From: Polyangiaceae bacterium
GTDB lineage: Bacteria > Myxococcota_A > Polyangia > HGW-17 > JALWFW01
Assembly (NCBI GenBank): GCA_027013865.1
Contig: JALWFW010000191.1
Coordinates: 1-35,380 of the forward strand
Length of the DNA: 35,380 bases
Reading direction: 5' to 3'
Part shown: positions 16,218 through 25,601 of the stretch, piece by piece
Position numbering within the stretch: position 1 is the stretch's first letter
How the letters are laid out: the number at the start of each line of letters is the position of its first letter
Made by a program: the position numbers and the translations under genes
The notes under the pieces: generated by a model
Database searches by the model: none
The model's input: the letters and a program-made list of their open reading frames with translations, nothing else
What the model was told of the DNA's origin: nothing

Positions 16218-17108
16218 GTGCCAGACATTTTAATAAGAGGCTCGTGCGCCTTCAGGAAAGGATCAGGGGGCTGGATCCTGGAGGATCCCGTCTTGGGAAC
16301 ACCCATGCCTGGCAGGCGCGTCCATGCCTTGGCCATCGCCGGGGACGGCCAAGAGCAGATCTCCGGCGAAGCCAATCTCACCACTGACGCCAGTGGCCTG
16401 GTGCGTCCTCCCAAAGGCAGGTGGAAGCTGGTTTATGACGGCGACGAGCTCTATGACGGTTGCTCGTCGGTGGTGGAAGTCAGCACAAGATCTCCGTCAG
16501 AGCCCCATGTGGGCAAGATAGTGGAAGCAGCCGGCATCATGATGGCCGGACTGGCCATGTTCATGGTTTGGTGGCGTCTGCGTGGATCGCGCCGGGGGCA
16601 CGGTACCATCAGCCGTTCCCGATCAACGCTCGTGACGTGGCTTGGAGCAGGCAGGGAACGACTGACGACCTATTCTGGTGACGGATCGGTCATGCCTGAG
16701 GTCGGATTTCTCGTAGTGGGACAGGGCAGTGCATACAGAGGTGTCACGGATACCCGTGGCAGGGCCACTATTCCGGGAACAGTGCTACCGGGCACGATTT
16801 TCCTCTTTACTCCCAGGGGGCTGGTGGCTTCGGTGAAACTTGGTCCACATGGTCCCTACGATGTGACGGTACCTGAGCATGAACGCGAAGTCCTGGAGGC
16901 TTTCTTCACCCTTCTCGAACTGCTTGGCGAGCCGGATGCGAGGCTCAAAACTCCGCGGCAGGCGTTAGATTCCGGACTTTTAGCGCGCGAGGTAGCGGCT
17001 GGCATAGAGCAGTGTGCTTTTGGGGATAATTGTGAAAGTGACCTGCATCACTTTGCTAACTACTTGAAATCATTAATAAATCAGACAACCGTAAAAAATG
17101 TCAATTGA
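16218..17108 (+). CDS. Single-pass membrane protein of unknown function
   Basis: The product is 296 residues. A beta-rich N-terminal domain (about 1-95) contains TTDASGLVRPP, which looks like a carboxypeptidase-regulatory or Ig-like fold. A hydrophobic helix at about 101-119 is followed by a basic stretch (WRLRGSRRGH). A second beta-rich domain (about 145-228) has the similar TDTRGRATIPGTVLPG, and a helical C-terminus contains two cysteines. The basic residues after the helix suggest that the C-terminal half is cytoplasmic (inference). The start is a GTG at 16218, four bases after the DUF3467 stop, with only a weak ribosome site. The last 20 codons are noticeably AT-richer than the rest. I do not recognise the family. 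Confidence 0.65.
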   Translation: MPDILIRGSCAFRKGSGGWILEDPVLGTPMPGRRVHALAIAGDGQEQISGEANLTTDASGLVRPPKGRWKLVYDGDELYDGCSSVVEVSTRSPSEPHVGKIVEAAGIMMAGLAMFMVWWRLRGSRRGHGTISRSRSTLVTWLGAGRERLTTYSGDGSVMPEVGFLVVGQGSAYRGVTDTRGRATIPGTVLPGTIFLFTPRGLVASVKLGPHGPYDVTVPEHEREVLEAFFTLLELLGEPDARLKTPRQALDSGLLAREVAAGIEQCAFGDNCESDLHHFANYLKSLINQTTVKNVN

Positions 17109-17246
17109 AAATTTGTTCATAAGGCTTGTAGGAAGCGTTCACAAGGCGCTATTACATGATGCATGAAAACTTTTTCCTTGACTATAACGGTTGCGCTGCC
17201 CTACTTCATTCGTGCAAGCAGGCAAGGGCCTGCCGCGAGGAAGAAA

Positions 17247-18485
17247 ATGAAAGTATACATCTTCCCAGTAATTCTAGCGTCATTCATGATCTCGTCCGTT
17301 GCCCAGGCAACACCGGGTGAGGGGACCGGCGATAATCGCGGTGCCGAAGCCGTCCTCTCTAAGTCCGCGAAGAACAACCACAAGAAATCCCGGAATTATT
17401 CCGTGCGGCTTACCCTGGGCTCCAATCACCGGCTGAATCTCGAGCCAGACAATGCCGAGTGGATCACCAGCCTTTCCATCTCTGCCAGTTACAGACTTGG
17501 CAAGGCACTGGGTCTGTCCGGTTGGGGCAAGTATTTCGGTCTGAGCGCATCGTGGAGCACGTCCAACGAGATTGTGGGTAACAGTGCTGCATACCGGACT
17601 AGTTACTTCTCCAACCCGTCCTTCCTTTCGGAGAATCCCACCTATCTCGGTGTGGACGACGGAATCCTGTCCGACAAAGAGGCCGAGGACGTGCCCAGGG
17701 AAATAGACGGAACCCAAAAGCGCATAGACTACAGCGATGTGGTCTTCACTCTCTCCCACGGACGGCTGGCAAAGCTTCCTTGGAAGGTAGGGCTTTCAGG
17801 TTCCATCGGAGCGGTATTGCCTATCTCTCTCCAGTCCCGCAACAAGGGTCTCATCACCAAGATAGACTACAGCCTGGGACTCGACAAATCGTTCAAGATC
17901 AACAGTAAGATCAGTCTGTCACTGGCTTACAACCTTACTTTTACACACTATCTGTACAAGTATGTCACTCCCACGACTCAGGCTCTCGACGAGCCGATAA
18001 CGGTGAATGGCAGGCAGTACGATACCTACACATACGAGAATCCGGTGCGGAACAACGAGTTCGCATTCACCAATGCTCTCTCCGCGGCCATGACCTACGG
18101 TTCCAAATGGCGTTTCTCCATGACCTACGGAATTCTCACCATGCGCACCTATGGATGGGACGACTGCAGCTACACCCTTGACGACGGTCAGGTGATCAAC
18201 GTGTGCGAAACCACCAATGATGTGCGTGGTTATGACGACGGTGGACGCGGCAGGCGTGACTACCAGATGTTCTCTCTAGCTGGTTCCTACAGGGTGAACG
18301 ACATGGTTTCGGTCTCCGCCGTGCTCAACACTTTTACACCCCAGCTCAAACCGGATGCCCATACTTATCAGCAGCCGTTCATCTCCATGAGCAGGAACAA
18401 CTACAGTTCCCTGCTGTTTAGGGTGACGGTTTCACCTGAGAAGATTTATGATCATTTTGCCAACGATAACAAGAACGTGAAGTGA
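17247..18485 (+). CDS. Predicted outer-membrane beta-barrel protein
   Basis: The product is 412 residues with a clear signal peptide (about 1-20, cleavage after AQA). The mature part alternates short amphipathic strands such as YSVRLTLGS, WITSLSISASYRL, YFGLSASWS, ISLSLAYNLTF and RFSMTYGI with polar loops, which is typical of an outer-membrane barrel. I cannot name a family. I chose the ATG at 17247 because GAGGAAG precedes it and the signal peptide then begins at the N-terminus; a frame from 17163 would add a 28-residue extension. The gene ends 16 nt before the metalloprotease gene on the same strand. The barrel may export, anchor or be a partner of that enzyme (inference). Confidence 0.75.
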   Translation: MKVYIFPVILASFMISSVAQATPGEGTGDNRGAEAVLSKSAKNNHKKSRNYSVRLTLGSNHRLNLEPDNAEWITSLSISASYRLGKALGLSGWGKYFGLSASWSTSNEIVGNSAAYRTSYFSNPSFLSENPTYLGVDDGILSDKEAEDVPREIDGTQKRIDYSDVVFTLSHGRLAKLPWKVGLSGSIGAVLPISLQSRNKGLITKIDYSLGLDKSFKINSKISLSLAYNLTFTHYLYKYVTPTTQALDEPITVNGRQYDTYTYENPVRNNEFAFTNALSAAMTYGSKWRFSMTYGILTMRTYGWDDCSYTLDDGQVINVCETTNDVRGYDDGGRGRRDYQMFSLAGSYRVNDMVSVSAVLNTFTPQLKPDAHTYQQPFISMSRNNYSSLLFRVTVSPEKIYDHFANDNKNVK

Positions 18486-18501
18486 AACGGGAGGTAATAC
18501 A

Positions 18502-21500
18502 ATGTTTCGCAGACTCGTCTCGGTAATCCTTCCGGCAGCCCTGCTTATACTGACACTGGGTTGCGCGAAGGAGAGACCCCCAAGGTCTTTTGTCCAGCCA
18601 AACGTACTAGCCAAGTCGGACTTCACCGGACTGTGGTACTATGTCCCCACCGTGGTGGACGTGGGCTACGGCTCCAGTGTGACCTTCATTGGTGAGACAT
18701 CCATGGATATCGCCATAATCAAGTGGGATATCCAGGAAGACACCCTTTTCGCCCGTCTCGCCTATGACCGTATCATCGGCGCAGAGCAGGGCTCCCACCA
18801 GAACTGGGAAGGCGAAATCATCGGTGCCTGGCCCATCAGTCACTTCGACATCATCCGTGATTACAACGCCGCCACTGGCGAGGAAATCAACGTGATCCGT
18901 GAGTCCACGGAGCGTCCGTGGTACGAGCGTCAGTTCATCCGCGTACACTGGGAGAGCAACAGGACCGATTCCTGGGCCATGTTCTGGCCTCATATGGTCA
19001 GCGTCTCTTCTGTGTCCTACTTCCCCACGGATCCCAACGATCCCGACTATCCGAAGTATGTGCGCAACGAGGATGGCGAGCTGGTATACATCGGCGTAAC
19101 CACCAAAGTGGTCATCGGTCCCCAGATGCGTTCCCTCGACGGCTGGGACTTCATGGGCATCACCGCCATTCCGGACTGCTTCTTCTTCGATTCCACGCTG
19201 TCCTGCAACTCCACCACCATCAAGGTGCGTCATGCTTTCTGGAAGATCGATCCCGATCACGAGTACGCTCCCCTGGAGTACACCCAGAAAGACATGGACA
19301 GGTTCGGATTCTTCACTGTTCAGCGTGACACCTATAACAGGCAGTATGGCGAGCTCATCCAGTCCCGCAAATACTATGCCTCCAGGTGGAACTTCTTCGG
19401 CGAGGTCTTCAAGAAGGCCACAACCGAGGCCGAGGCCGAGCAGTATGCCGAGTACGACAAGCATGAGCCTGTCGACGGCGAGTACTTCACCTGCCCCGGT
19501 GGCGGCCAGCCTTGCCGCTATCTCGACGACGGTACCAAGGTCTACATCACCGGTGCCAAGATCTATCACGAGGCAGACATCAAGGATTCCAATGCAACAA
19601 ATAAAGTATACTGCCCCATGGATCATGACGTGAACTATGACGATTACAGTTACCGTAAGCATCCCTGCTTCTACAAGGACGACGGTATGGAGTACACGGA
19701 GGCCCGTCCCGTATGTGAGGCAGTGGACGCCGTGGATGGCGACTCGTCTTCTGACTGCATAGCCCGCCAGGACATGGAGTATGTCCAGCTGCGCTACAGC
19801 GAGCGTCCCTTCAGACCCATGGTCTACTACCTCAACCCGCTGTTCCCCTATGACACTCTTTGGGGTTACATACAGGATGCTCCCGAGAAGTCTCCTCAGT
19901 ATCTCGATATAAGCCCGGCGGCGGATGGAGATGCTGGCAACCACTTCATTGGCTCCGTAAAACGTCTTTTCGACAGCTGGGCCAACATGCACAACGAGTG
20001 GCTCGATCAACTCAAGGTATCCCGCCAGATGCAGGCAGATGACGGTAGCTGGGTAGAGGTCAACTCCGTCCTGCTGTGCCCCTACATCCCCAAGGATTAC
20101 GACGGTCCCGACATTTATGCATATGGCTCCCATGGTACTGTGAAGTGTGAGAAGGACATACGCCCCGGTGACTTCCGCCACAATCAGGTGGTGTGGGTGG
20201 ATGCTCCCCAGCAGTACAGTCCCCTCGGTTATGGTCCCGCACTTCCGGATCCGCTGACCGGTGAGGCCATATCCGCAGTGGCCAACATCTATGGTGCACC
20301 TCTCGACTGGTACGCCGCTTACGCCCGCGACGTGGTGCGCATGCTTACCGATGAGAACTTCCAGTGGGATGCCTTCCTGCTTGGTGACTATCAGTACTCC
20401 TGGGTGGAGATGAACCGCCTCGGCTGGAAAGGCAAGAGCGGTTTCGAGCGTCCCGTCAAACTCGACTGGATGGGTCGCGCCACCATGACCGAGCCCGTGT
20501 CACGTGAAGCCCTTAAGCGCATGTATCACAACATGGACTTCTCCTGGGCTGCCGGCGGTCTCGCTCCTCAGTCCCATCTGGTACTCGGACAGGGCCCCAA
20601 AGCTCTCTACGACTCCATCAAGGCCAGGATTCATGCCCTTTCAGCTACAGGTGCCTTTGGCGACGGTACTGGCAACTACTCTGGTTATGCACGCCTCGAG
20701 ATGCTGCGCGACACAGTCATCGAGGACAAAATGATGAACTCCAACATCCTGCTGGCTAAGGCTCCCGAGCTTCTTGCCGCAGGTTACGATCCCGCTACGG
20801 TAAGTTCCCAGAATCTGCCCTACGGTTCCGATATCCGTAAGCAGGTGTCCCCGCTCACATGGCTCAACCTGTCCTATGTCCGCATGATGGACAAACTGCG
20901 CTTCCAGAACTTCCGCAATACAGTCATGTATCTGGAGATGATTCCCTTCGAGGAGCCTGCCTCTTATGGCGTTGCCAAGGCTCTAGTGGATTCCTACTGC
21001 GAGAATGGCTGGAATGATGGCGCCAATGGCACCAAATGCGGCCAGACCATCTACGAGTACCTGCGTCAGCACATATTCTGGGCAGTGACCCTTCACGAGA
21101 TGGGCCACAACATGGGTCTTCGTCACAACTTCAAGGGCTCCTACGATGCCATGAACTACCTTGATCAGTACTGGAATATCCGTGCTGCTGACCATACCGT
21201 TGGTCCGCGTACCAGCGACCCCGAGACCCAGTACGAGATCGAGAACAGAATTCACGAGTATGAGTGGACATCTATCATGGACTACGGCGCCAAGTTCAAC
21301 TCCGACTTCTCCGGATTCGGAAAATACGACAAGGCCGCCATCTTCTATACCTATGCCGGTCTCCGTCAGGTCTTCAATGAGGTGAACAACACCAACGGCA
21401 TCACGCTGATGCAGAACTTCACCGAGTTCTCTTATCCTGCAGCCATCGACTGGGGTTCTCTGAAGGCTGTGCATTACACCAAGTTCTACACTTTCGCAGA

Positions 21501-22995
21501 TCTCTCCGATAAGAACCGTACCTGGGTTCCCAATGCCTGGATCGCCAAGCATCCCAGAACCGAGCAGTGGGCCACCATAGCCGACCTCGATCCCGAGGGA
21601 CATTCCCGTCTGATGGTTCCCTACATGTTCTGCTCCGACGAGTTCCGTCAGGTATCCTTGGGCTGCAACTATTTCGACCGTGGTGCAGATCTCTACGAGA
21701 TCACCCAGAACCAGATTCAGTCCTATGAGAACTACTACATTTTCAACAACTTCAGCCGCGGTCGTCTGACCTGGGGCTGGAACACCGGTTCCTATCTCCA
21801 CCGTATATTCGGCAGGTACTTCGACATTCTCCAGAATCACGTACAGTACTATGTGCTGTGGTACTCAATCTTCGTGGACGACCTCAAGCAGTACTTCGAG
21901 CAGCTTAGCTGGCTGCCTCCTGGCGAGGCCGGTGTCGAGGCTTACTTCACCGATGACGAGAACGGATTCGGTTGGTGGACTGCTGCAGTCAACGATATAT
22001 TCAATACCTTTACACGTGTGCTCACCATGCCGCAGCCCGGCTGCCACGTGAAGCATACATCCACTGACGGACGTACCTACTACGAGTTCACCTACGATCA
22101 GATATCCCAGGCCGAGTGCGCTCAGCGTCAGCAGTGGGGTGACGAGGTCGTATGGGTGCCCTTCATCGCTGGTAAGTTCATCGATGATTCCTGGGATTGG
22201 GATTACGGTTATCAGTGGTATATGAAGATGATCCGCCGTGGTCAGTTCTTCGACCGTGCCCTGGCCATCCAGGTGCTGGCAGAGGCAAGCAACAACTTCC
22301 TCGGCCGCGACACCCAGGAAGACCTGCGTAAGTACACCATTAACTTCATGAGGGTCTATCCCAGCCAGATTCTGGACTACATCGGCGCCATCCAGGCCAA
22401 CGATTGGAATGCCATCGCTCCGAGAGTCTGCCAGACCGAGACTCTGACCACGGACAATGGCGATCTGCCTGTTGCTACTGCCATAGACTATGTGGACGGT
22501 GCAGACATGAAGCGCGCGGCCTGCGCCGACGTCGGTGGTTCTCTCCAGGGCATCATCAGCCCCGAGACGACCTTCACCATCCAGCTGTACACGGCTGCCT
22601 TCGGTATGGCCATGTTCCCCATGAACTACAGCCAGGAATTCGTGGATTACTCCAGGATTTACGTCCAGGGTGACTCTGCTCCGGACTTCTCACACCTGGG
22701 CGGTGACGTGGTCACCTTCACCGATCCCTTCTCCCAGAAGGTTTACTGGTCTGTGAAGTATCCTGACAGAGTTCAGGGTGGCGACAGCTACTACGTCTCC
22801 ATCGGCGCCCGCATGATTGATTATGCCAACTATCTGAGGGGCATGTGGGAGACCGCCAGCAACGATTACCAGAGCAACCCCACGGATGAGAATTACGACC
22901 ATCTGGCCGATGTCACCCGCGAGCTCAAGAATTACGTGGAGAACCTGGAGATGTTCAGGTCTCTCTCCCACATCTACGAGTTCGTGAACTGGTGA
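18502..22995 (+). CDS. Giant lipoprotein zinc metalloprotease (Met-zincin / DUF4953-like)
   Basis: The product is 1497 residues. A lipoprotein signal ends at Cys21 (LTLGC), so the protein is probably membrane-anchored in the envelope or at the surface. The zinc site is HEMGHNMGLRH at 865-875 (H865, E866, H869, H875), followed by NFKGS. The Met-turn is SIMDYG with Met926. These match the Met-zincin family usually found with DUF5117, whose members are commonly about 800 residues; this protein is much longer, with about 840 residues before the active site and 570 after. Tyr and Trp are frequent and several CXXXC-like pairs occur in the N-terminal part. Codon use is strongly biased (CGT, CTC, TTC, TAC), suggesting high expression (inference). 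GGGAGG lies 8 nt before the ATG. No substrate can be inferred. Confidence 0.88.
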   Translation: MFRRLVSVILPAALLILTLGCAKERPPRSFVQPNVLAKSDFTGLWYYVPTVVDVGYGSSVTFIGETSMDIAIIKWDIQEDTLFARLAYDRIIGAEQGSHQNWEGEIIGAWPISHFDIIRDYNAATGEEINVIRESTERPWYERQFIRVHWESNRTDSWAMFWPHMVSVSSVSYFPTDPNDPDYPKYVRNEDGELVYIGVTTKVVIGPQMRSLDGWDFMGITAIPDCFFFDSTLSCNSTTIKVRHAFWKIDPDHEYAPLEYTQKDMDRFGFFTVQRDTYNRQYGELIQSRKYYASRWNFFGEVFKKATTEAEAEQYAEYDKHEPVDGEYFTCPGGGQPCRYLDDGTKVYITGAKIYHEADIKDSNATNKVYCPMDHDVNYDDYSYRKHPCFYKDDGMEYTEARPVCEAVDAVDGDSSSDCIARQDMEYVQLRYSERPFRPMVYYLNPLFPYDTLWGYIQDAPEKSPQYLDISPAADGDAGNHFIGSVKRLFDSWANMHNEWLDQLKVSRQMQADDGSWVEVNSVLLCPYIPKDYDGPDIYAYGSHGTVKCEKDIRPGDFRHNQVVWVDAPQQYSPLGYGPALPDPLTGEAISAVANIYGAPLDWYAAYARDVVRMLTDENFQWDAFLLGDYQYSWVEMNRLGWKGKSGFERPVKLDWMGRATMTEPVSREALKRMYHNMDFSWAAGGLAPQSHLVLGQGPKALYDSIKARIHALSATGAFGDGTGNYSGYARLEMLRDTVIEDKMMNSNILLAKAPELLAAGYDPATVSSQNLPYGSDIRKQVSPLTWLNLSYVRMMDKLRFQNFRNTVMYLEMIPFEEPASYGVAKALVDSYCENGWNDGANGTKCGQTIYEYLRQHIFWAVTLHEMGHNMGLRHNFKGSYDAMNYLDQYWNIRAADHTVGPRTSDPETQYEIENRIHEYEWTSIMDYGAKFNSDFSGFGKYDKAAIFYTYAGLRQVFNEVNNTNGITLMQNFTEFSYPAAIDWGSLKAVHYTKFYTFADLSDKNRTWVPNAWIAKHPRTEQWATIADLDPEGHSRLMVPYMFCSDEFRQVSLGCNYFDRGADLYEITQNQIQSYENYYIFNNFSRGRLTWGWNTGSYLHRIFGRYFDILQNHVQYYVLWYSIFVDDLKQYFEQLSWLPPGEAGVEAYFTDDENGFGWWTAAVNDIFNTFTRVLTMPQPGCHVKHTSTDGRTYYEFTYDQISQAECAQRQQWGDEVVWVPFIAGKFIDDSWDWDYGYQWYMKMIRRGQFFDRALAIQVLAEASNNFLGRDTQEDLRKYTINFMRVYPSQILDYIGAIQANDWNAIAPRVCQTETLTTDNGDLPVATAIDYVDGADMKRAACADVGGSLQGIISPETTFTIQLYTAAFGMAMFPMNYSQEFVDYSRIYVQGDSAPDFSHLGGDVVTFTDPFSQKVYWSVKYPDRVQGGDSYYVSIGARMIDYANYLRGMWETASNDYQSNPTDENYDHLADVTRELKNYVENLEMFRSLSHIYEFVNW

Positions 22996-23166
22996 TAGCC
23001 GTTCACCCGGATTCATCCCTTCGGCATAATATCCTCATTTGACATAGCGTAATGAAACAGGGGGGCACAAAACCCCACCGCTTTACTCCTTGCTGTCTGC
23101 ATCTGCGGAAAATCCATAGAAAATTCAGCGGTGATGCGTTAGGATTCCATTCCGTTGGAGGGGTAC

Positions 23167-24264
23167 ATGGCCTCGGTGGAATTCAGGAACGTTGTAAAGA
23201 GGTACAGTGACCACACCGTGATCAGCAAACTGAACCTCTTCATCCCCGACGGTAAATTCGTCGTACTCGTGGGCCCTTCAGGCTGCGGTAAATCCACTAC
23301 ACTTAGAATGATAGCAGGGTTGGAAGACATTACGGAAGGGGACCTGTTCATTGGTGAGCGTAGGGTCAATGACGTGCTGCCTAGGGACAGGGACATTGCC
23401 ATGGTCTTCCAGAATTATGCTCTTTATCCGCATATGACTGTTAGGGACAATCTGTCCTTCGGTCTCAGACTCAGAAGGATTCCACCGTCCGAGATAGAAA
23501 AGAGGGTGGCTGATGCAGCAGAGATGCTGGGACTTCAGGAGTATCTAGACCGCCGGCCATCTCAACTTTCAGGAGGTCAGCGTCAGCGTGTTGCCATGGG
23601 ACGGGCTCTTGTCAGACGTCCCCAGGTCTTTCTTTTCGACGAGCCCCTGTCCAACCTGGATGCAAAGCTGCGCGGCGAGATGCGCCGTGAGATAGCAAGG
23701 CTTCATCACCGTCTGCAGACGACCATGGTATATGTTACACATGATCAAGTCGAGGCCATGACTCTGGCCGATATCATGGTAGTGATGGAAAAAGGACGCA
23801 TACGTCAGGTTGGCAATCCCATGGATGTATACAGTCAGCCGGCAGATGCCTTTACTGCGGCCTTCATCGGTTCTCCCACGATAAATCTCCTGCCCGTGGA
23901 AGTGCGTACGGGAGAGGTGGAACGCATAACCACCATCGAGGGACAGGGATTCTCTCTTCAGGTGACAGCACGGTTCATGCACTATCAGGGTGATGGGCTC
24001 ATGGGTATACGTCCCGGGGATGTCCGCCTGAGTTCAGACACTGGCAATCTGCAGGGACGCATAGACGTCATGGAACCCCTGGGGCACAGAGTGCTTTATA
24101 CGGTGGATACTCCTGCCGGTTCCGTGTTGTGTGAGCTGGATGCGTCAGAAGCTCGATGGAAGCCCGGTGATGCCGTACATGTAGTGTTCCCCATGGAACT
24201 GGTTCATCTCTTCGAGGCAGATGGCGATCAGAAGTCACTGCTCCTTGAGGGGGGCACGATATGA
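23167..24264 (+). CDS. malK: Maltose-type ABC importer ATPase
   Basis: The product is 365 residues, the usual MalK/UgpC length. It has Walker A GPSGCGKST (36-44), Q-loop Gln82, signature LSGGQ (134-138), Walker B VFLFDE (154-159) and the switch histidine His192 in THDQ. A C-terminal TOBE/regulatory region follows from about 235 (IGSPTINLLPVEV). The start of the protein (MASVEFRNV) and GDLFIGERRVND closely resemble E. coli MalK. The ATG at 23167 has GGAGGGG just upstream. It energises import through the two downstream permeases. It overlaps malE by ATGA. No MalT-like regulator or operator could be identified upstream. Confidence 0.93.
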   Translation: MASVEFRNVVKRYSDHTVISKLNLFIPDGKFVVLVGPSGCGKSTTLRMIAGLEDITEGDLFIGERRVNDVLPRDRDIAMVFQNYALYPHMTVRDNLSFGLRLRRIPPSEIEKRVADAAEMLGLQEYLDRRPSQLSGGQRQRVAMGRALVRRPQVFLFDEPLSNLDAKLRGEMRREIARLHHRLQTTMVYVTHDQVEAMTLADIMVVMEKGRIRQVGNPMDVYSQPADAFTAAFIGSPTINLLPVEVRTGEVERITTIEGQGFSLQVTARFMHYQGDGLMGIRPGDVRLSSDTGNLQGRIDVMEPLGHRVLYTVDTPAGSVLCELDASEARWKPGDAVHVVFPMELVHLFEADGDQKSLLLEGGTI

Positions 24265-25601
24265 GGTCAGCAGAAGTCTCCTCCTGCCTTGCTGGGTCTC
24301 AGGCTACTCCGGCTGGTCATGCCTCGACTCTGATGGTGGTGGCGCTTCTTTTCATGGCGGTGTCTTTTCTCTCAGGATGCTCTCCAGCCTCGAGAGATGA
24401 CGCCCGTACGGTGGTTTTGTGGCATTCCTACACAGGTAGGGAACGTACTGCCCTCGAAGAGGTCGTCCGTAAGTTTAACAGCACGAACGGCGATGGCATC
24501 AGGGTTGAACTACTGTCGGTGGGTTTTTCCAATCTTCCTGACAAACTGGTTAATTCCATTCCCCGCGGACAGGGCCCTGACCTTTTTATCTTTGCTCATG
24601 ACAGACTGGGTGACTGGGTAGACAAAAAGCTTCTCATGCCCATCGACTACTGGACGACGCCCGAACTACTGGACACGTTCGTTCCATCCAAGACAGTGAC
24701 AGCCTTCATAAAGAATGGCAGGCTTTACGCCCTTCCCATGACGGCCAAGACACTAGTGCTCTATTACCGCACTCTGCCTGATGGCAGGAATCCCGGAGTC
24801 GAGATAGCGTCTCTCCGTTCCCGGGGTCACTGGAATATGTCATCCTTTTTGAAGATAGCACGCCAGTATACCGGAAAGTGCCTGTGGAACAGTGATCTCA
24901 GATGTTATGGACTGGGAATTCAGGTGTCATCCTACCATTTCGCACCATTCCTCCACGGGTTTAGCGGAACGTTCATGGATAGTCAGTGTCATCCTACGAT
25001 AGTGTCGCATTCTTCCATGGAAGCAGCTCGCTTCTTCAGGGACATGGTATGGAGCGGTAGCGGTAGGGCCGTAGTACCACCGGAATTGTCCTATTCTCTC
25101 ATGGCCGAGATGTTCAATACCGGAGAACTGGCCACGGTCATCTCTGGTCCATGGTTCATGGGCAGCATAAAACCAGGGATACACTATGGCATGGTTAGGC
25201 TTCCGGCTATGGCTGGCCACAGCGCCAGGCCGTTTCTGACCATCGAGGGATTGTACATGAGTTCCCGTGCACGCAGACCGAATGCGGCTTTCAAGGTCAT
25301 GAGATACCTGGTGTCGAAGCAGTCATCTCTGGTTAGGGCCGTAGATGGTGGACAGCCGCCCGTTGTACACGGGGTGATCAGATATGTGAAGAACAGCTCG
25401 ATGGCTAGGCATACCCTGACACTACGTAAGGCTATGGAGGATGCGATTCCCATACCGTCATGTCCCCAGGCCAGTGTAATCTGGCCCCCATATACCAAGG
25501 CACTTACAGCTATAGCGGGTCGGGGTGCTTCAGTGCGCCAGGCCCTGGAGGAAGCTAGATGGGAGATAGGCAAATACCTGGGCGCCTGCTTGAGTCGCTG
25601 A
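24261..25601 (+). CDS. malE: Sugar-binding lipoprotein of the maltose-type importer
   Basis: The product is 446 residues and belongs to the family 1 extracellular solute-binding proteins. A hydrophobic signal ends in a lipobox (FLSGC, Cys40; if translation starts at Met25 this is Cys16), so the receptor is probably lipid-anchored, unlike the soluble E. coli MalE. Family features are VVLWHSYTGRERTALEEVVRKF at the mature start, GPDLFIFAHDRLGDW, the YALPMTAKTLVLYY strand and GELATVISGPWFMG. Gly/Trp-rich segments of the sugar site are present. The start overlaps the malK stop (ATGA), with a G-rich ribosome site. The 3' end overlaps malF by 43 nt. Sugar specificity is inferred from the operon only. 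Confidence 0.88.
   Translation: MRSAEVSSCLAGSQATPAGHASTLMVVALLFMAVSFLSGCSPASRDDARTVVLWHSYTGRERTALEEVVRKFNSTNGDGIRVELLSVGFSNLPDKLVNSIPRGQGPDLFIFAHDRLGDWVDKKLLMPIDYWTTPELLDTFVPSKTVTAFIKNGRLYALPMTAKTLVLYYRTLPDGRNPGVEIASLRSRGHWNMSSFLKIARQYTGKCLWNSDLRCYGLGIQVSSYHFAPFLHGFSGTFMDSQCHPTIVSHSSMEAARFFRDMVWSGSGRAVVPPELSYSLMAEMFNTGELATVISGPWFMGSIKPGIHYGMVRLPAMAGHSARPFLTIEGLYMSSRARRPNAAFKVMRYLVSKQSSLVRAVDGGQPPVVHGVIRYVKNSSMARHTLTLRKAMEDAIPIPSCPQASVIWPPYTKALTAIAGRGASVRQALEEARWEIGKYLGACLSR

Noticed and set aside
8574-17072. Shared word GCTAACTACTTGA at 8574 and near 17056
   Set aside because: A 13-nt match with unrelated flanks is not enough to call an attachment site or repeat.
17178-17206. TTGACT-based promoter upstream of the barrel gene
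   Set aside because: The hexamer 17 nt downstream (CTACTT) has almost no match to a -10 box.
18607-20181. 524-codon open frame on the minus strand opposite the metalloprotease
   Set aside because: It mirrors a strongly codon-biased gene; its product is rich in Val, Gly and Ile without recognisable motifs, and the plus-strand gene has clear family motifs.
23039-23044. Exact TTGACA upstream of malK as a promoter -35 box
   Set aside because: No acceptable -10 box lies 16 to 18 nt downstream; the sequence there is GC-rich.
23061-23076. GGGG/CCCC stem as terminator after the metalloprotease gene
   Set aside because: Only a 4-bp stem without a following T-run.
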